From NCBI GenBank assembly GCA_013140985.1, contig JABFRU010000053.1, positions 1 to 64,000 on the forward strand: a stretch of 64,000 bases of DNA, given 5' to 3'. The stretch is from Chitinophagaceae bacterium (GTDB taxonomy: Bacteria > Bacteroidota > Bacteroidia > Chitinophagales > Chitinophagaceae). The first letter of the stretch is position 1, and each line of letters begins with the position of its first letter. The notes beneath the pieces are model-generated. The model made no database searches, had not been told where the DNA came from, and saw only the letters and a list, made by a program, of their open reading frames with translations. Positions 18,138 through 27,884 of this stretch are shown here, piece by piece. Made by a program: the position numbers and the translations under genes.

Positions 18138-19496
18138 TTAGGCTTTCTTCCTTCTTCTCATCAACAGGACCACAATAATTATCAATACAACAGCTCCCCC
18201 ACCAATATAAAAATACATCGGGTCAATGCCTTTGGGTTCTTTATCCAGCCCTTTTTCAATATTACGTTCCGAATCGGAAATATATTTATCAATAAAAGGA
18301 AAAGAGGGATTCATATCTTTTACTTCTTTGAATTTCTCCAATGCTTTTTTATAGCGGTCTTTATCAAAAAGATCCATCGCACTTTCAAAAGCCAGTGATA
18401 TATCACTCATATCAGGTTCTATATCAGCTTTGCGAATAAATTCATTGACAATGGTAGCCGGTACAACGAAATTCATACCCTGCACTTCCTGTCCCCGTTG
18501 TGCATCAATACTACCAAATGTTGCAAGACCCACAACTTCTCCCCTTTCATTCATTACCGGCCCACCGCTATTGCCATGTGTAATAGAAGCATCTGTTTGC
18601 AAAACCTCCCAGCCGCCTTTCATATTCTTTTTGGCACTTACCAATCCTCTTGTCAGTGAGGCTTCGGACATAGATTCTTCAGAGATCAATGGATGAAAAG
18701 TTGCTACAGCAGGGTAGCCCAATACATATAACTGGTCTCCTACTCTCAGGTCTTTATCATCACCAATACGGATGGTTGGGTAGGTATGTTTTTCTGTGAT
18801 ACGTAAAATGGCAACATCTTTTCCCGGTATAGCAGCTCCCATCGTTACTAATTTCGCCGGAACATTCATGGGTTCTATTTTTCCACCTTTACCTGTAATG
18901 CCGATCACCACAGCAAATTCTTTTGTAATGCGGCTCACTTCCATGGTCTGGGAAAAATACCAGCTGTTAGCATCCAGCAATGCATTGGCCTCATCCTCGG
19001 TCAGTTTGCGCCCCATCGTTTCTTCCATTCCATTTAAATCATTGTCCAGTATTTCCTGGAAAGCCTGTTGGGCAAAACTTTTTCTTGTTTCTTCGTCATT
19101 CTCATCCACCACATGTGCATTGGTGATAACATAACCATCGGGTGTAACGATAAATCCTGAACCTACCATGGTTGTATTCAAATCCTTGCTTACTGTTTCG
19201 GTGCCTTTCCTCATATACTTGTCCACATTTGCACAGAAACTTTTTATATATACATTCCAGAAAAGATCCGAGGTGAATTTTCCTTCATTCTCGAGTTGCT
19301 GTTTTACTTCAAGGATCAGCGCTTCGACTGCCGGCTGGTCGATCTCAGGCTTGACAGCGGTAACGGTTCCTTTATAAGTTGCCAGTATCATTACCGTACC
19401 CGGCTTGTTGCGTTCAGCGATCTGTACAGGTGTTAATTGCTGGGCTGATGATTTAAAAGCGATAAGAATAGCTACGATACAATAGATCTTTTTCAT
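18138..19496 (-). CDS. S1C (DegP/HtrA-like) trypsin-type serine protease with C-terminal anchor
   Basis: 452 residues from the ATG at 19496, where the signal peptide MKKIYCIVAILIAFKSSAQ begins; a longer frame back to 19694 overlaps the next gene and is rejected. The catalytic triad is His128 (ITNAHVV), Asp227 (GKDVAIL) and Ser310 (HGNSGGP). There is no PDZ domain. After the protease comes a short helical TPR-like stretch (about 355-405), then a single membrane helix and a basic RRRKKA end. So the protease domain should face the periplasm while tethered to the inner membrane. A TATCTTTA element lies upstream. Confidence 0.85.
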   Translation of the reverse strand: MKKIYCIVAILIAFKSSAQQLTPVQIAERNKPGTVMILATYKGTVTAVKPEIDQPAVEALILEVKQQLENEGKFTSDLFWNVYIKSFCANVDKYMRKGTETVSKDLNTTMVGSGFIVTPDGYVITNAHVVDENDEETRKSFAQQAFQEILDNDLNGMEETMGRKLTEDEANALLDANSWYFSQTMEVSRITKEFAVVIGITGKGGKIEPMNVPAKLVTMGAAIPGKDVAILRITEKHTYPTIRIGDDKDLRVGDQLYVLGYPAVATFHPLISEESMSEASLTRGLVSAKKNMKGGWEVLQTDASITHGNSGGPVMNERGEVVGLATFGSIDAQRGQEVQGMNFVVPATIVNEFIRKADIEPDMSDISLAFESAMDLFDKDRYKKALEKFKEVKDMNPSFPFIDKYISDSERNIEKGLDKEPKGIDPMYFYIGGGAVVLIIIVVLLMRRRKKA

Positions 19497-19572
19497 ACAA
19501 TTAGTTTTTAACCGGTAAGGGATAAAGATAATTCTCCTGGCGGAGATTTCGTTCTCCCTCAAAAGAGGGATG

Positions 19573-20859
19573 TCAAAAAATATGAAACCGCTCAAAACAT
19601 AAGCGTTCCAGCATTTCCCTGTCACCGGGATGCGCAATATTGATAAGTTCTTTTGCCCGTTGGCGCAGGTTTTTGCCAAAAAGATAGGCGACACCGTATT
19701 CTGTTACCACATAATGAGCATGGGCTCTTGTTGTTGTTACACCGGCTCCGGGTTTCAGCATAGGTACGATCCTTGGGTCACCTTTAAGGGTACGGCTTGG
19801 TAATGCTATGATCGGTTTACCTCCCTCGCTTAAAGCGGCCCCCCGCATAAAGTCCATCTGGCCACCTACCCCCGAATATTGGTATGTACCGATCGAATCT
19901 GCACAAACCTGACCGGTTATATCAATTTCAATCGCACTGTTGATGGCCACCATTTTATGGTTTCGGCGAATGATGTGAGGATCATTAACATAGTTAATAT
20001 CGAGAAATTGGAAAGCAGGATTATCATTTACATAATCATAAAGACGCCTGGTTCCCAAAGCGAAGCCGGTCACCGTTTTGTTGGGATGTATCTGTTTGTA
20101 TTTATTATTAATAATATCCTTTTCAATAAGATCAATGATACCATCAGAACACATTTCCGTATGCACCCCAAGGTCTTTATGCCCGTGCAAACAATTCAAA
20201 ACAGCATCGGGTATGGAACCGATACCCATTTGCAAAGTGCTTCTGTCATCGATCAATCCCGCCGCATATTCACCGATCTTTTTTTCTGCTGCTGTTATCT
20301 TATCTCCAAACCTTACCTCGTATAAAGGATCTTCACAATACACCATGCTGTCAAAGCGGCTGCTATGTATCAGTCCATCGCCGTGTGTGCGGGGAACATT
20401 CGGATTTACCTGGGCAATAATATGTCCGGCATTATTTACGGCAGAACGGGCAATATCAACCGATACTCCCAGTGAACAATAGCCGTGAGCATCCGGGGGC
20501 GATACCTGTACCATAGCAACATCAAGAGGCAGGATATTTTGCTTGAAAAGCTCTGGTATTTCGCTTAGAAAAACCGGGATATAATCTGCCCTTCCTTCAT
20601 TTACATCTTTCCTGATGCTGGCCGAAACGAACATGGAATTTATATTAAAAATACCCGCATACTCAGGTTTATCTACATGTATATCTCCATATACAGAAAT
20701 AAAAACAAGTTCTACATTAGTTAGACTTTTGTGCTGATCTGCCAGTGCTTTCAACAGTAAAGCAGGAGTTTGTGCACTGCCATGCACATAAACCCTGTTT
20801 CCGGGCCGCACAATTGAAATTGCCTCCTGCGCCGATTTATATACAACAGGTATTTTCAT
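19573..20859 (-). CDS. Acetyl-CoA hydrolase/transferase family protein
   Basis: 428 residues. Family I CoA-transferase-like enzyme of the acetyl-CoA hydrolase/4-hydroxybutyrate CoA-transferase group. Visible signatures are QVSPPDAHGYCSLG, LQMGIGSIPDAVL, LGVHTEMCSDGI (which holds the candidate catalytic Glu) and TEYGVAYLFGK near the end. It moves CoA between acetate or another short acid and an acyl-CoA. An ATG at 20868 is also in frame and would lie inside the promoter element, so I chose 20859. It follows aroQ with 73 bases between. Confidence 0.85.
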   Translation of the reverse strand: MKIPVVYKSAQEAISIVRPGNRVYVHGSAQTPALLLKALADQHKSLTNVELVFISVYGDIHVDKPEYAGIFNINSMFVSASIRKDVNEGRADYIPVFLSEIPELFKQNILPLDVAMVQVSPPDAHGYCSLGVSVDIARSAVNNAGHIIAQVNPNVPRTHGDGLIHSSRFDSMVYCEDPLYEVRFGDKITAAEKKIGEYAAGLIDDRSTLQMGIGSIPDAVLNCLHGHKDLGVHTEMCSDGIIDLIEKDIINNKYKQIHPNKTVTGFALGTRRLYDYVNDNPAFQFLDINYVNDPHIIRRNHKMVAINSAIEIDITGQVCADSIGTYQYSGVGGQMDFMRGAALSEGGKPIIALPSRTLKGDPRIVPMLKPGAGVTTTRAHAHYVVTEYGVAYLFGKNLRQRAKELINIAHPGDREMLERLCFERFHIF

Positions 20860-20865
20860 AAGCAG

Positions 20866-20873
20866 CAAAAATA
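20866..20873 (-). promoter_or_regulatory. -7 promoter element TATTTTTG of the CoA-transferase gene
   Basis: Perfect TAnnTTTG on the minus strand, ending six bases before the ATG at 20859, which implies a nearly leaderless transcript. The same spacing is seen at 623-630. No well-placed -33 TTG is seen. Confidence 0.4.
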
Positions 20874-20932
20874 TCAGGGAGGATAAAGAAAATGAATGAT
20901 ATATCTTATTTCAATGACTGACCAGGGTCAGC

Positions 20933-21352
20933 TTATCTGCGAATAAACCATTCCAAAGCCAGTTCATAACCCTTTAATCCAAGGCCAATGATACAACCAG
21001 CCGCTTTACTGCTGACAAAAGAATGTTTCCTGAAATCTTCTCTTGCATGCACATTGGAAATATGTACTTCGACCACCGGTGTTTTAATAGCAGCTACTGT
21101 ATCGCCTATCGCTACTGAAGTATGTGTGTATCCGCCTGGATTTAAGATGATACCATCATGATCAAAACCGACCCGCTGTATTTCATTGATCAGCTCTCCT
21201 TCAACATTACTTTGAAAATAGCTGAGCTCAACACTTGAATATTTTTTTTTGAGTGAATCAAGGAACTGGTCGAATGACATGTTGCCATAAATATCAGTTT
21301 CTCTTTTACCAAGAAGATTGAGGTTGGGGCCGTTGATGATGGCGATCTTCAT
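20933..21352 (-). CDS. aroQ: Type II 3-dehydroquinate dehydratase
   Basis: 139 residues, the usual size of the dodecameric type II enzyme of the shikimate pathway (3-dehydroquinate to 3-dehydroshikimate). The family signature begins at residue 4 (IINGPNLNLLGKRE, with the flexible-loop Arg). It continues with the catalytic Tyr in DIYG, the substrate-binding NPGGYTHTSVAI block, and EVHISNVHAREDFR with the catalytic His. It starts 4 bases after the carA stop codon, so the two are translated from one message. Confidence 0.93.
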   Translation of the reverse strand: MKIAIINGPNLNLLGKRETDIYGNMSFDQFLDSLKKKYSSVELSYFQSNVEGELINEIQRVGFDHDGIILNPGGYTHTSVAIGDTVAAIKTPVVEVHISNVHAREDFRKHSFVSSKAAGCIIGLGLKGYELALEWFIRR

Positions 21353-21356
21353 AACA

Positions 21357-22463
21357 CTAATTAGAATTCGATTTAATTAACGAGATAAACTCATCAAACA
21401 AATACCTTGAATCATGCGGGCCGGGAGTAGCTTCCGGGTGATATTGTACAGAGAAAGCAGGTTTGCCTTTCACCCTTATGCCTTCTATTGACTGATCATT
21501 GAGATTGACATGCGTCACTTCAATATGTTTTGCTTTTTTCACCGCTTCCGGGTCAACACCAAAGCCATGATTTTGCGTAGTGATCTCAGATCTGCCGGTC
21601 ACTAAGTTTTTTACAGGATGATTTAGTCCCCTATGCCCATGATGCATTTTAAAAGTAGGAATATCATTCGCCAAAGCCAGCAATTGATGACCTAAACAAA
21701 TTCCAAAGACCGGTTTTTCTTCTTTTAATATTTGTTTCAATGTGCTGATCGCATAGTCCATAGGAGCCGGATCGCCGGGACCGTTGGAAATAAAATAACC
21801 ATGCGGCTGAAATTGTTTTACTTCCTCCAATTTTGTTTTGGCTGGGAATACTTTTACATAAGCCCCTCTTTCCACCATGCAATTCAAAATATTTCTCTTC
21901 ACTCCATAATCCATCACTGCAATCCGTATATCAGCATTCTTGTCGCCCAATTCATAAGTAGAAGTTGTACTGACTTTTGACGCCAGTTCCAGGCCATCCA
22001 TATTGGGAACTTCAGCCAGTTTCTTTTTCAATGTTTCAATATCTGTTGTCTCTGAAGAGATGATACAATTCATAGCGCCTTTGGTGCGGATATGCGCCAC
22101 CAATGCTCTAGTATCTACTCCTTCTATCGAAACGATCTTATTGGCTTTTAAATATTCATCCAATGAACCTTTCGCCAGTTTTCTTGAATATTGGTCTTCA
22201 AGATTCCTTCCTATCAATCCGTTGATCTTTACACCACTTGATTCAACATCTTCCGGTTTTACACCATAGTTACCGATATGGGCGCTGTTCATGATCAATA
22301 TCTGTCCAAAATAACTTGGGTCGGTAAACACTTCCTGGTAACCTGTCATGCCGGTATTGAAACAAATTTCACCGGTGGTAGTGCCATTTGCGCCGAAAGC
22401 CTGTCCATGGGCAACAGTACCATCAGCCAACAATAAAACAGCGGGGATAGAAGAATTAGGCAT
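21357..22463 (-). CDS. carA: Carbamoyl-phosphate synthase small (glutaminase) subunit
   Basis: 368 residues. Supplies ammonia from glutamine to the large subunit CarB for pyrimidine and arginine synthesis. The N-terminal CPSase_sm_chain domain contains GEICFNTGMTGYQEVFTDPSY. The C-terminal class I glutamine amidotransferase domain shows the nucleophile elbow GICLGHQLLAL (Cys), with His and Glu in QYHPEATPGP. carB is not in this window. It leads the unit carA-aroQ. Confidence 0.95.
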   Translation of the reverse strand: MPNSSIPAVLLLADGTVAHGQAFGANGTTTGEICFNTGMTGYQEVFTDPSYFGQILIMNSAHIGNYGVKPEDVESSGVKINGLIGRNLEDQYSRKLAKGSLDEYLKANKIVSIEGVDTRALVAHIRTKGAMNCIISSETTDIETLKKKLAEVPNMDGLELASKVSTTSTYELGDKNADIRIAVMDYGVKRNILNCMVERGAYVKVFPAKTKLEEVKQFQPHGYFISNGPGDPAPMDYAISTLKQILKEEKPVFGICLGHQLLALANDIPTFKMHHGHRGLNHPVKNLVTGRSEITTQNHGFGVDPEAVKKAKHIEVTHVNLNDQSIEGIRVKGKPAFSVQYHPEATPGPHDSRYLFDEFISLIKSNSN

Positions 22464-22568
22464 TAATTACCCTTTGTTCTTTTAAAAACAAATTGGGCAA
22501 ATGTAAGGATAAGCAATGAGCCGGGAGGAATGAGTTTTCCTTCTTTATTCACACAATACCCCACCGGC

Positions 22569-24000
22569 TTAATTCTCCTTCGGAAAACCAATAATACTCA
22601 CCAGCGACATCTTATTATCCGGATACATACGGCATAAGACCAGTTTTTTTGCATCCCTTACATATGCCATCACCTGAGTTACATAATGAGGAGATTCATT
22701 TCTATTGGGATCTTTCGACGCTTCATTGGAGTTGGAAAATGGTCTTACCTTTTGTATGCTGTCAATCCGCTGTTCATATAACTCATAAATACCACCGGCA
22801 TTGATATGATATTTGCCATTGATATTCACCAGTCCGAATGAACGATAAAAATCAGCCATGGCGTTGTAATCAATATGTAAGGCTTTGATACCTTTTACTT
22901 CGCCTTCAAAATTCATTACTATTAAATAAGATGCCCCAAACTTGTAAATAGGTTCTTCCGTAGTAAAGCTGCTCATTGGGTTGAGCTTTGTTTGGCGGGT
23001 GCCTGCTTTCACTTTGGCTTCTGTGAAAAGGTGTATCTCGTTGTTCTGCAAAAAAATATTTGTAAACTTTATGTTACTGATATCTTTTACAGAATTGAAT
23101 TCTTTGATCTTATTATTCTTAAGAATCTTGCCGTTGCCGAGATCATACAACATCAGGCTTTCATAGTCACCGCTCCTGAGTCCTTTTGCTGCATAATTAA
23201 AATCAACAAGGTAATCAGCCTGCCCGATGGAAATGGCTTTGGGATCATGCAGCATTACCGCTTCTTCAAATTGTTTTTCTTCCTGGCTTTCCTGTGATAC
23301 CACAACGAGATAATTGGACAACTTCAAACCCTTTGGAGACTTTAATATGACTGCTTTGCCTGAATTGGTAACGGTAAATGCCCTGTTATACATCTTATCC
23401 CCGAGCGGTACTTCTTTTTTCCAAAGTACCGTTGAAGTTGTTCCATCCATCATCACTACTTCATCTGTAATATCATCCTTACCATCTCTTTGATTGATGA
23501 AACTGATGTAACGGCCATTCTCGGAAACTTTGAGCACTGTTGTACCTGACTTCATCGCCGATGGGATCGGGTAAGAAACGACCAATGTAGTGGTGAACTT
23601 GCCATCTGCTTTATCAAAAATATATTGATAAATATCTTTCTTCTTCTCTTTGTTGGAATAGCTTTCGGCATACACAGCCACCTGGTGATCGTTGAGTTCC
23701 TTCCAGCCAAGATAATTATACAGCGTACCAATGTCTAATTTTTAACTCCTGCGCAAAAGTTCCGGTCAGTTGGTTCTTTTGATCAAACTTCCGGATGGTG
23801 ACTTTGTGGCTTGGCAGCATTCCATGCTCATTGGTGATGGAAAGAAGGTATGTATTATAATTATCAACCAACACCAGTTGAGGATTGGTTTCTTCAGGGT
23901 AATTATAAGAAAATTTTTCACCCCACTCATATTTTGGTTGTGCAAAAGATACCACGCCAATCAATAAGCCAGATAATAGCAATAATTTTTGTCTCATCAT
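22569..24000 (-). pseudogene. Secreted protein of unknown function, split by a one-base frameshift
   Basis: Two pieces belong to one gene. The 5' piece starts at the ATG at 24000 (signal peptide ending near SFAQ) and stops at 23716. The 3' piece is open from just before that point to 22569. The frames join if one base is removed from the A5 run on the minus strand (T5 at 23739-23743): the reading then runs on as ELKLDIGTLYNYLGWKELND without a stop. The whole product would be about 475 residues, exported, with repeated beta-strand patterns suggesting a propeller. It overlaps the upstream gene by ATGA, so they form an operon. A true mutation, a sequencing error or a slippery site are all possible. 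Confidence 0.7.
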
Positions 24001-25202
24001 TTATTTTTTTTGTAGATCAATTTTTCCAGTTCGTTCAACTCCCTTTCTTCTTCATTATTCAGGCTAATGTCAACGAGATTTTCCTGCAACTGGTTCAAAT
24101 ATTTTTCTGCTTCGGTCTTTTTATCCAACGCCAGGTTGATGCGCATCAGGTTGAAAAAAATGAATTTGGCGATCTTGCTGTTAAAGTCTGCTTTTGAATT
24201 CTTGTATTCAATCTTTTGTAATGTTTGCAGCCAGATGTCTATTCCTTTCTGCATATTGGTAAAAGCGATCGTATTAACGTCAGGATCTGGATCTGCCTGT
24301 AGTTTTTTCAAATTAGTGGTAACATAAATATTGGCTTTCTCAAGGTCATCATAACTGCCTTTGTTTTTTACACTAAGTATCTTCACAGTTCTCTTCACCG
24401 GCTGGTAGCCATACATTTCATTCAGATATTTATTGATAAATGACATCACCTTGCTTAAATACTTTTTCTCTTCCAGTGGCCGGTTGATATTATTGGTGGG
24501 GGATGAAGAAACGAATTCAAAGTCATTAAAAAAAGATGCATTGCTTTTTTCAACAGCCTCCGCCTTTACAATGATCCTTACAGGTTGGTTGACATAGGTC
24601 TGGCCGGCATTATCCTGGAAATTGGCTGCTTTGATATCAATATTTACATCGAGGTAATTGCCTCCTCTTTGCAAACCTGTAATCACCACCTGTGATGCCA
24701 GCACTCCATTATCTACAATGATATAGTCATTCAAATTCGGTTCCATGTAAACAGGCGGAGAAGGTTTATAGTATTCAGGTTTTGCAGGAATGGTAAGTTT
24801 TGGGTCCTTACCCTGCTCCGTCATTGCGAGGCGTTCCAGCAGCGTTCTTTTTTTAAATTCCGCTATTTCAATATCATATTTCTCTTTTGCTTTTTTTTCT
24901 TCTTCGGCATGTTCTTTTAATTTTTTCTGGTACTCTTTTTCACTTTCCGCCACTATTTTATCATAATTGTCCAATGCTTTTTGATGATCGGCTTTTGCCT
25001 GCCTGGTAATATCCTCTTTGGTAAGGTTATAGGGAGACGTTACTGTTATTTTATAATTCCGGGATTGTTCAGGAAGGATCGTTTTTGGCTGTTGCAGCAG
25101 TTGGATCTCTATACTCTCTGAATTGATATTTTGTGCATAGCTATTTACACAAACCAGTATAGTGCAAATAGCAATTAGTAAGACACGGCTCATTGATTTC
25201 AT
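23997..25202 (-). CDS. Secreted protein with central coiled coil, unknown function
   Basis: 401 residues with a signal peptide (cleavage near SYAQ, about residue 24). Residues 60-125 are Lys/Glu/Ala-rich and strongly helical, a likely coiled coil. A beta-rich middle region contains NPVNQP-like strands (GQTYVNQPVRIIV), and the C-terminal 130 residues are again helical. I do not recognise the family. It is translationally coupled to the frameshifted gene downstream (ATGA overlap), so the two products may act together in the periplasm. Confidence 0.6.
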   Translation of the reverse strand: MKSMSRVLLIAICTILVCVNSYAQNINSESIEIQLLQQPKTILPEQSRNYKITVTSPYNLTKEDITRQAKADHQKALDNYDKIVAESEKEYQKKLKEHAEEEKKAKEKYDIEIAEFKKRTLLERLAMTEQGKDPKLTIPAKPEYYKPSPPVYMEPNLNDYIIVDNGVLASQVVITGLQRGGNYLDVNIDIKAANFQDNAGQTYVNQPVRIIVKAEAVEKSNASFFNDFEFVSSSPTNNINRPLEEKKYLSKVMSFINKYLNEMYGYQPVKRTVKILSVKNKGSYDDLEKANIYVTTNLKKLQADPDPDVNTIAFTNMQKGIDIWLQTLQKIEYKNSKADFNSKIAKFIFFNLMRINLALDKKTEAEKYLNQLQENLVDISLNNEEERELNELEKLIYKKNK

Positions 25203-25325
25203 TATTATGTTTTTAGAGATGCGGGATCGGGGGTACAGGTTGGCAGATGATTATTGAAAAAGTGGTGCAAAGAAACTGAATCAGGGGATATCAGCCTTTT
25301 TTTTCTTTATACATGATCTAAATCA

Positions 25326-25352
25326 AAAACCCCGTTTTAATAACGGGGTTTT
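25326..25352 (-). terminator. Terminator of the infA-rplQ operon
   Basis: Perfect 11-bp stem AAAACCCCGTT / AACGGGGTTTT with a 5-base loop. On the minus strand it is followed by TTTTTGATTT. It lies 25 bases after the rplQ stop codon. Because of the A and T flanks it could work in both directions. Confidence 0.88.
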
Positions 25353-25377
25353 ATTGTCAGGTAACTTATTCTGCTGA

Positions 25378-25866
25378 TCACTCAGCTGCTTTCGTTTCTG
25401 TTGTTTCTTCTGTTTTATCCGCAGTTTCTGCTTTTTTCTTTGTTCCACCGGCACGGCGGGTTTTCTTTGTCGCAGTTTTTGTTTCGCCTTTACCCTTGCC
25501 ATAGATCTCATTGAAATCAACCAGTTCGATCATTGCTTTTTCAGCATTATCACCGGGGCGGGCACCTAATTTAATGATGCGGGTATAACCACCGGGACGA
25601 CCAGCTACTTTTTCTGCAACTGCTCCAAACAATTCAACGATGGCTGTTTTGTCCTGTAAATAACTGAATACAACACGACGCTGGTGTGTGGTATTTGTCT
25701 TTCCTTTTGTGATCAATGGTTCTACATATACTCTTAAAGCTTTTGCTTTAGCCAATGTAGTTACGATCCTTTTGTGTTCGATCAATTGACAAGCCAGGTT
25801 GCTCAGCAAAGCATCTCTGTGTGCTTTGGTGCGGCTTAGGTTTTTTACTTTGTCTCCGTGACGCAT
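25378..25866 (-). CDS. rplQ: 50S ribosomal protein L17
   Basis: 162 residues. The first 115 are canonical L17: [20 protein letters not shown] at the start and the segment [20 protein letters not shown]. The last 45 residues are a Lys/Ala/Thr/Glu-rich extension absent from E. coli L17 (127 residues) but usual in Bacteroidota. It is the last gene of the operon and is followed by a strong terminator. Confidence 0.96.
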   Translation of the reverse strand: MRHGDKVKNLSRTKAHRDALLSNLACQLIEHKRIVTTLAKAKALRVYVEPLITKGKTNTTHQRRVVFSYLQDKTAIVELFGAVAEKVAGRPGGYTRIIKLGARPGDNAEKAMIELVDFNEIYGKGKGETKTATKKTRRAGGTKKKAETADKTEETTETKAAE

Positions 25867-25879
25867 GACGTTTTAATTT

Positions 25880-26036
25880 GAAAATATGGAAATGTGGAAA
25901 TGAGAAAATGAATCACACTCCTTACATTCATATTTGGTTTACAAAATTCGACTACACCGTGTCAGGAATTGTAGCCTACTTATTAAAAGAACTTGTTTAA
26001 ATAATTTTCACACTTTCACATTCGCACATTTGCATA
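25880..26036. repeat. Inverted pair of octad arrays filling the rplQ-rpoA spacer
   Basis: Left: four 8-bp units at 25880-25911 (GAAAATAT, GGAAATGT). Right: four 8-bp units at 26005-26036 (TTTTCACA, CTTTCACA), whose reverse complement has the same word type. The right array ends exactly at the rpoA stop codon. The core between them (25912-26004) shows no repeat. Confidence 0.65.
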
Positions 26037-27038
26037 TTAGAGTTCGCTCAGATCAACACCTAATTTCTGAAGATCCATTCCGAAATGCAGACCTCTTTCA
26101 GTCAGCACCTGCTCAATTTCAGCCAGTGATTTCTGACCGAAGTTGCGGAACTTCATCAGGTCTTCCTGTTCATACTGCACCAACTCGCTCAGTGAATTGA
26201 TCTTCGCAGCTTTTAAGCAATTGAAGGCTCTTACAGAAAGATCGAGGTCTTCCAATGGTGTCTTCAGCACTTTACGCAATTGTAAAGTTTGTTCATCCAC
26301 CAGGTCTTCTTTCTTCTCTTCTTTATTATCAAATGTGATATTCTCGTCGGTAATGATCATCAGGTGCTGGATCAAAATTCTTGATGCCTGCTTTACAGCT
26401 TCTTCCGGATGGATGGTACCATCTGTAGAAACCTCCATGATCAGTTTTTCGAAGTCCGTTCTTTGCTCCACACGGGTATTCTCAATGTGATATTTCACAT
26501 TCTTAATAGGAGTATAGATCGCATCAATAGGAATATAACCCAATGGTGCATCTTTTGGTTTGTTGTCTTCAGCAGGAACATAACCACGGCCTTTGCCGAT
26601 AGTTAGTTCAATATCCATGCGGGCAGAAGAATCCAGTGTGCAGATCATCAGGTCAGGATTCATGATCTGGAAGGAATGAGTCCCTTCGCCGATCATCCCG
26701 GCTGTGAATTCAGTTCTGTTCTTAATAGATAACATGATCTTTTCATTCGCCACTTCATGATCAACGATCTTTTTAAAACGGACCTGTTTCAGGTTCAACA
26801 ATATTTCTACCACATCTTCGCTGATACCTTTCATGGTAGCAAATTCATGCTCCACGCCTTCAATTTTCACACCGGCAATTGCATAACCTTCCAATGAATT
26901 CAATAATACACGGCGAAGTGCATTACCAATGGTTACACCATATCCGGGTTCCAGTGGACGAAACTCAAACTGAGCTTCAAAATCAGTTGCTTTTTGCAGA
27001 ATGATCTTATCGGGTTTCTGGAAATTTAAAATGGCCAT
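26037..27038 (-). CDS. rpoA: RNA polymerase alpha subunit
   Basis: 333 residues, full length. The N-terminal assembly domain shows FRPLEPGYGVTIGNALRRVLL and the dimerisation part up to about 235. The flexible linker is acidic. The C-terminal domain (about 255-315) binds UP elements and activators and contains LSVRAFNCLKAAKINSLSEL and the helix-hairpin-helix FGQKSLAEIEQVL. It lies between rpsD and rplQ as in other bacteria. Confidence 0.97.
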   Translation of the reverse strand: MAILNFQKPDKIILQKATDFEAQFEFRPLEPGYGVTIGNALRRVLLNSLEGYAIAGVKIEGVEHEFATMKGISEDVVEILLNLKQVRFKKIVDHEVANEKIMLSIKNRTEFTAGMIGEGTHSFQIMNPDLMICTLDSSARMDIELTIGKGRGYVPAEDNKPKDAPLGYIPIDAIYTPIKNVKYHIENTRVEQRTDFEKLIMEVSTDGTIHPEEAVKQASRILIQHLMIITDENITFDNKEEKKEDLVDEQTLQLRKVLKTPLEDLDLSVRAFNCLKAAKINSLSELVQYEQEDLMKFRNFGQKSLAEIEQVLTERGLHFGMDLQKLGVDLSEL

Positions 27039-27050
27039 ATTATTATTTTA

Positions 27051-27120
27051 GAATTTAGATTTACGATTTTAGATTCCTTCTAATGGCTGAATATTCACTA
27101 TTGACTATTCACCATTCACT
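27051..27120. repeat. Two heptad arrays filling the rpoA-rpsD spacer
   Basis: First array 27051-27078: GAATTTA, GATTTAC, then two more GATTnnn units. Second array 27093-27120: ATTCACT, ATTGACT, then ATTCACC and ATTCACT. The second ends one base before the rpsD stop codon. The two words are not clear reverse complements of each other. Phasing is exact at 7 bp in both. Confidence 0.65.
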
Positions 27121-27121
27121 C

Positions 27122-27727
27122 TTATTTAGAGTACAATTCCACGATAAGCTGCTCCTTGATATTCTCAGGAACACTTTCCCTTTCAGGATATGTGATGAAA
27201 GTACCTTTCATTTCTGTTTCATTCCAGTCAAGCCAGTTGAACTTTGGATTCTTAGGGCGAACCACACTTGTGATTGAAGTCCTTCCTTTGCTTCCTTCCT
27301 TAATAGTAATGACATCACCTGCTTTCAGTTGGAAAGAAGGAACATTCACTACAGTACCATTCACTTCGATATGCTTGTGGCTTACCAATTGACGGGCAGC
27401 AGGACGGCTGGGAGCAATACCCATACGGAAAACCGTATTGTCAAGACGGGCTTCACAAAGCTTGATAAGGTTCTCACCTGTTACGCCCCTGCGGCGGGCT
27501 GCTTCTTCGAATGTTTTACGGAATTGTTTTTCCAGGATGCCATAAGTGTATTTCGCTTTTTGTTTTTCACGAAGCTGCAAAGCGTATTCACCTAAAGTTT
27601 TACGCTTACGCTTCTCACCATGTTGTCCGGGAGGATTGCTGTTTTTGTTCAGCCATTTACCATTGCCTAAAATAGGCTCACCAAAAATGCGGGAGATCTT
27701 GGTCTTTGGACCATTGTACCTTGCCAT
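27122..27727 (-). CDS. rpsD: 30S ribosomal protein S4
   Basis: 201 residues. Early assembly protein that binds the 5' domain of 16S rRNA and, in E. coli, represses the alpha operon. It starts MARYNGPKTKISRIFGEP and has the central RRGVTGENLIKLCEARLDNTVFR helix region. The S4 RNA-binding domain follows at about 92-155 (SRPAARQLVSHKHIEVNG). There is no zinc-binding Cys cluster in the N-terminal part. A 157-base spacer with hairpins separates it from rpsK. Confidence 0.96.
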   Translation of the reverse strand: MARYNGPKTKISRIFGEPILGNGKWLNKNSNPPGQHGEKRKRKTLGEYALQLREKQKAKYTYGILEKQFRKTFEEAARRRGVTGENLIKLCEARLDNTVFRMGIAPSRPAARQLVSHKHIEVNGTVVNVPSFQLKAGDVITIKEGSKGRTSITSVVRPKNPKFNWLDWNETEMKGTFITYPERESVPENIKEQLIVELYSK

Positions 27728-27816
27728 AGTTTTTATTCATTTATGCTTTTTAGTAACGGTGCTTTGATCAGTAAAAGCATTAAAAAATCAATCAGGCACC
27801 CTTTTTTAAAATGAAC

Positions 27817-27876
27817 TGCTTTGATCCTTTCAAAGCAATTATAACTATATAAATTACCTTACTCCCCTTCAGGGGA
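27817..27876 (-). other. Hairpins in the rpsK-rpsD spacer
   Basis: Hairpin TGCTTTGA / TCAAAGCA at 27817-27824 and 27830-27837, and a small hairpin TCCCC-TTCA-GGGGA at 27863-27876. The second has the same TTCA loop with G/C stem as the palindrome at 6153-6188. They could attenuate or process the message before rpsD. Confidence 0.4.
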
Positions 27877-27884
27877 TGGAGGTA

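Noticed and set aside
19497-19694. N-terminal extension of the S1C protease to 19694
   Set aside because: It overlaps the CoA-transferase gene and would bury the signal peptide.
27051-27120. Ordinary low-complexity AT-rich spacer
   Set aside because: The 7-bp phase holds over four or more units with changing bases at fixed positions, which simple AT richness does not explain.
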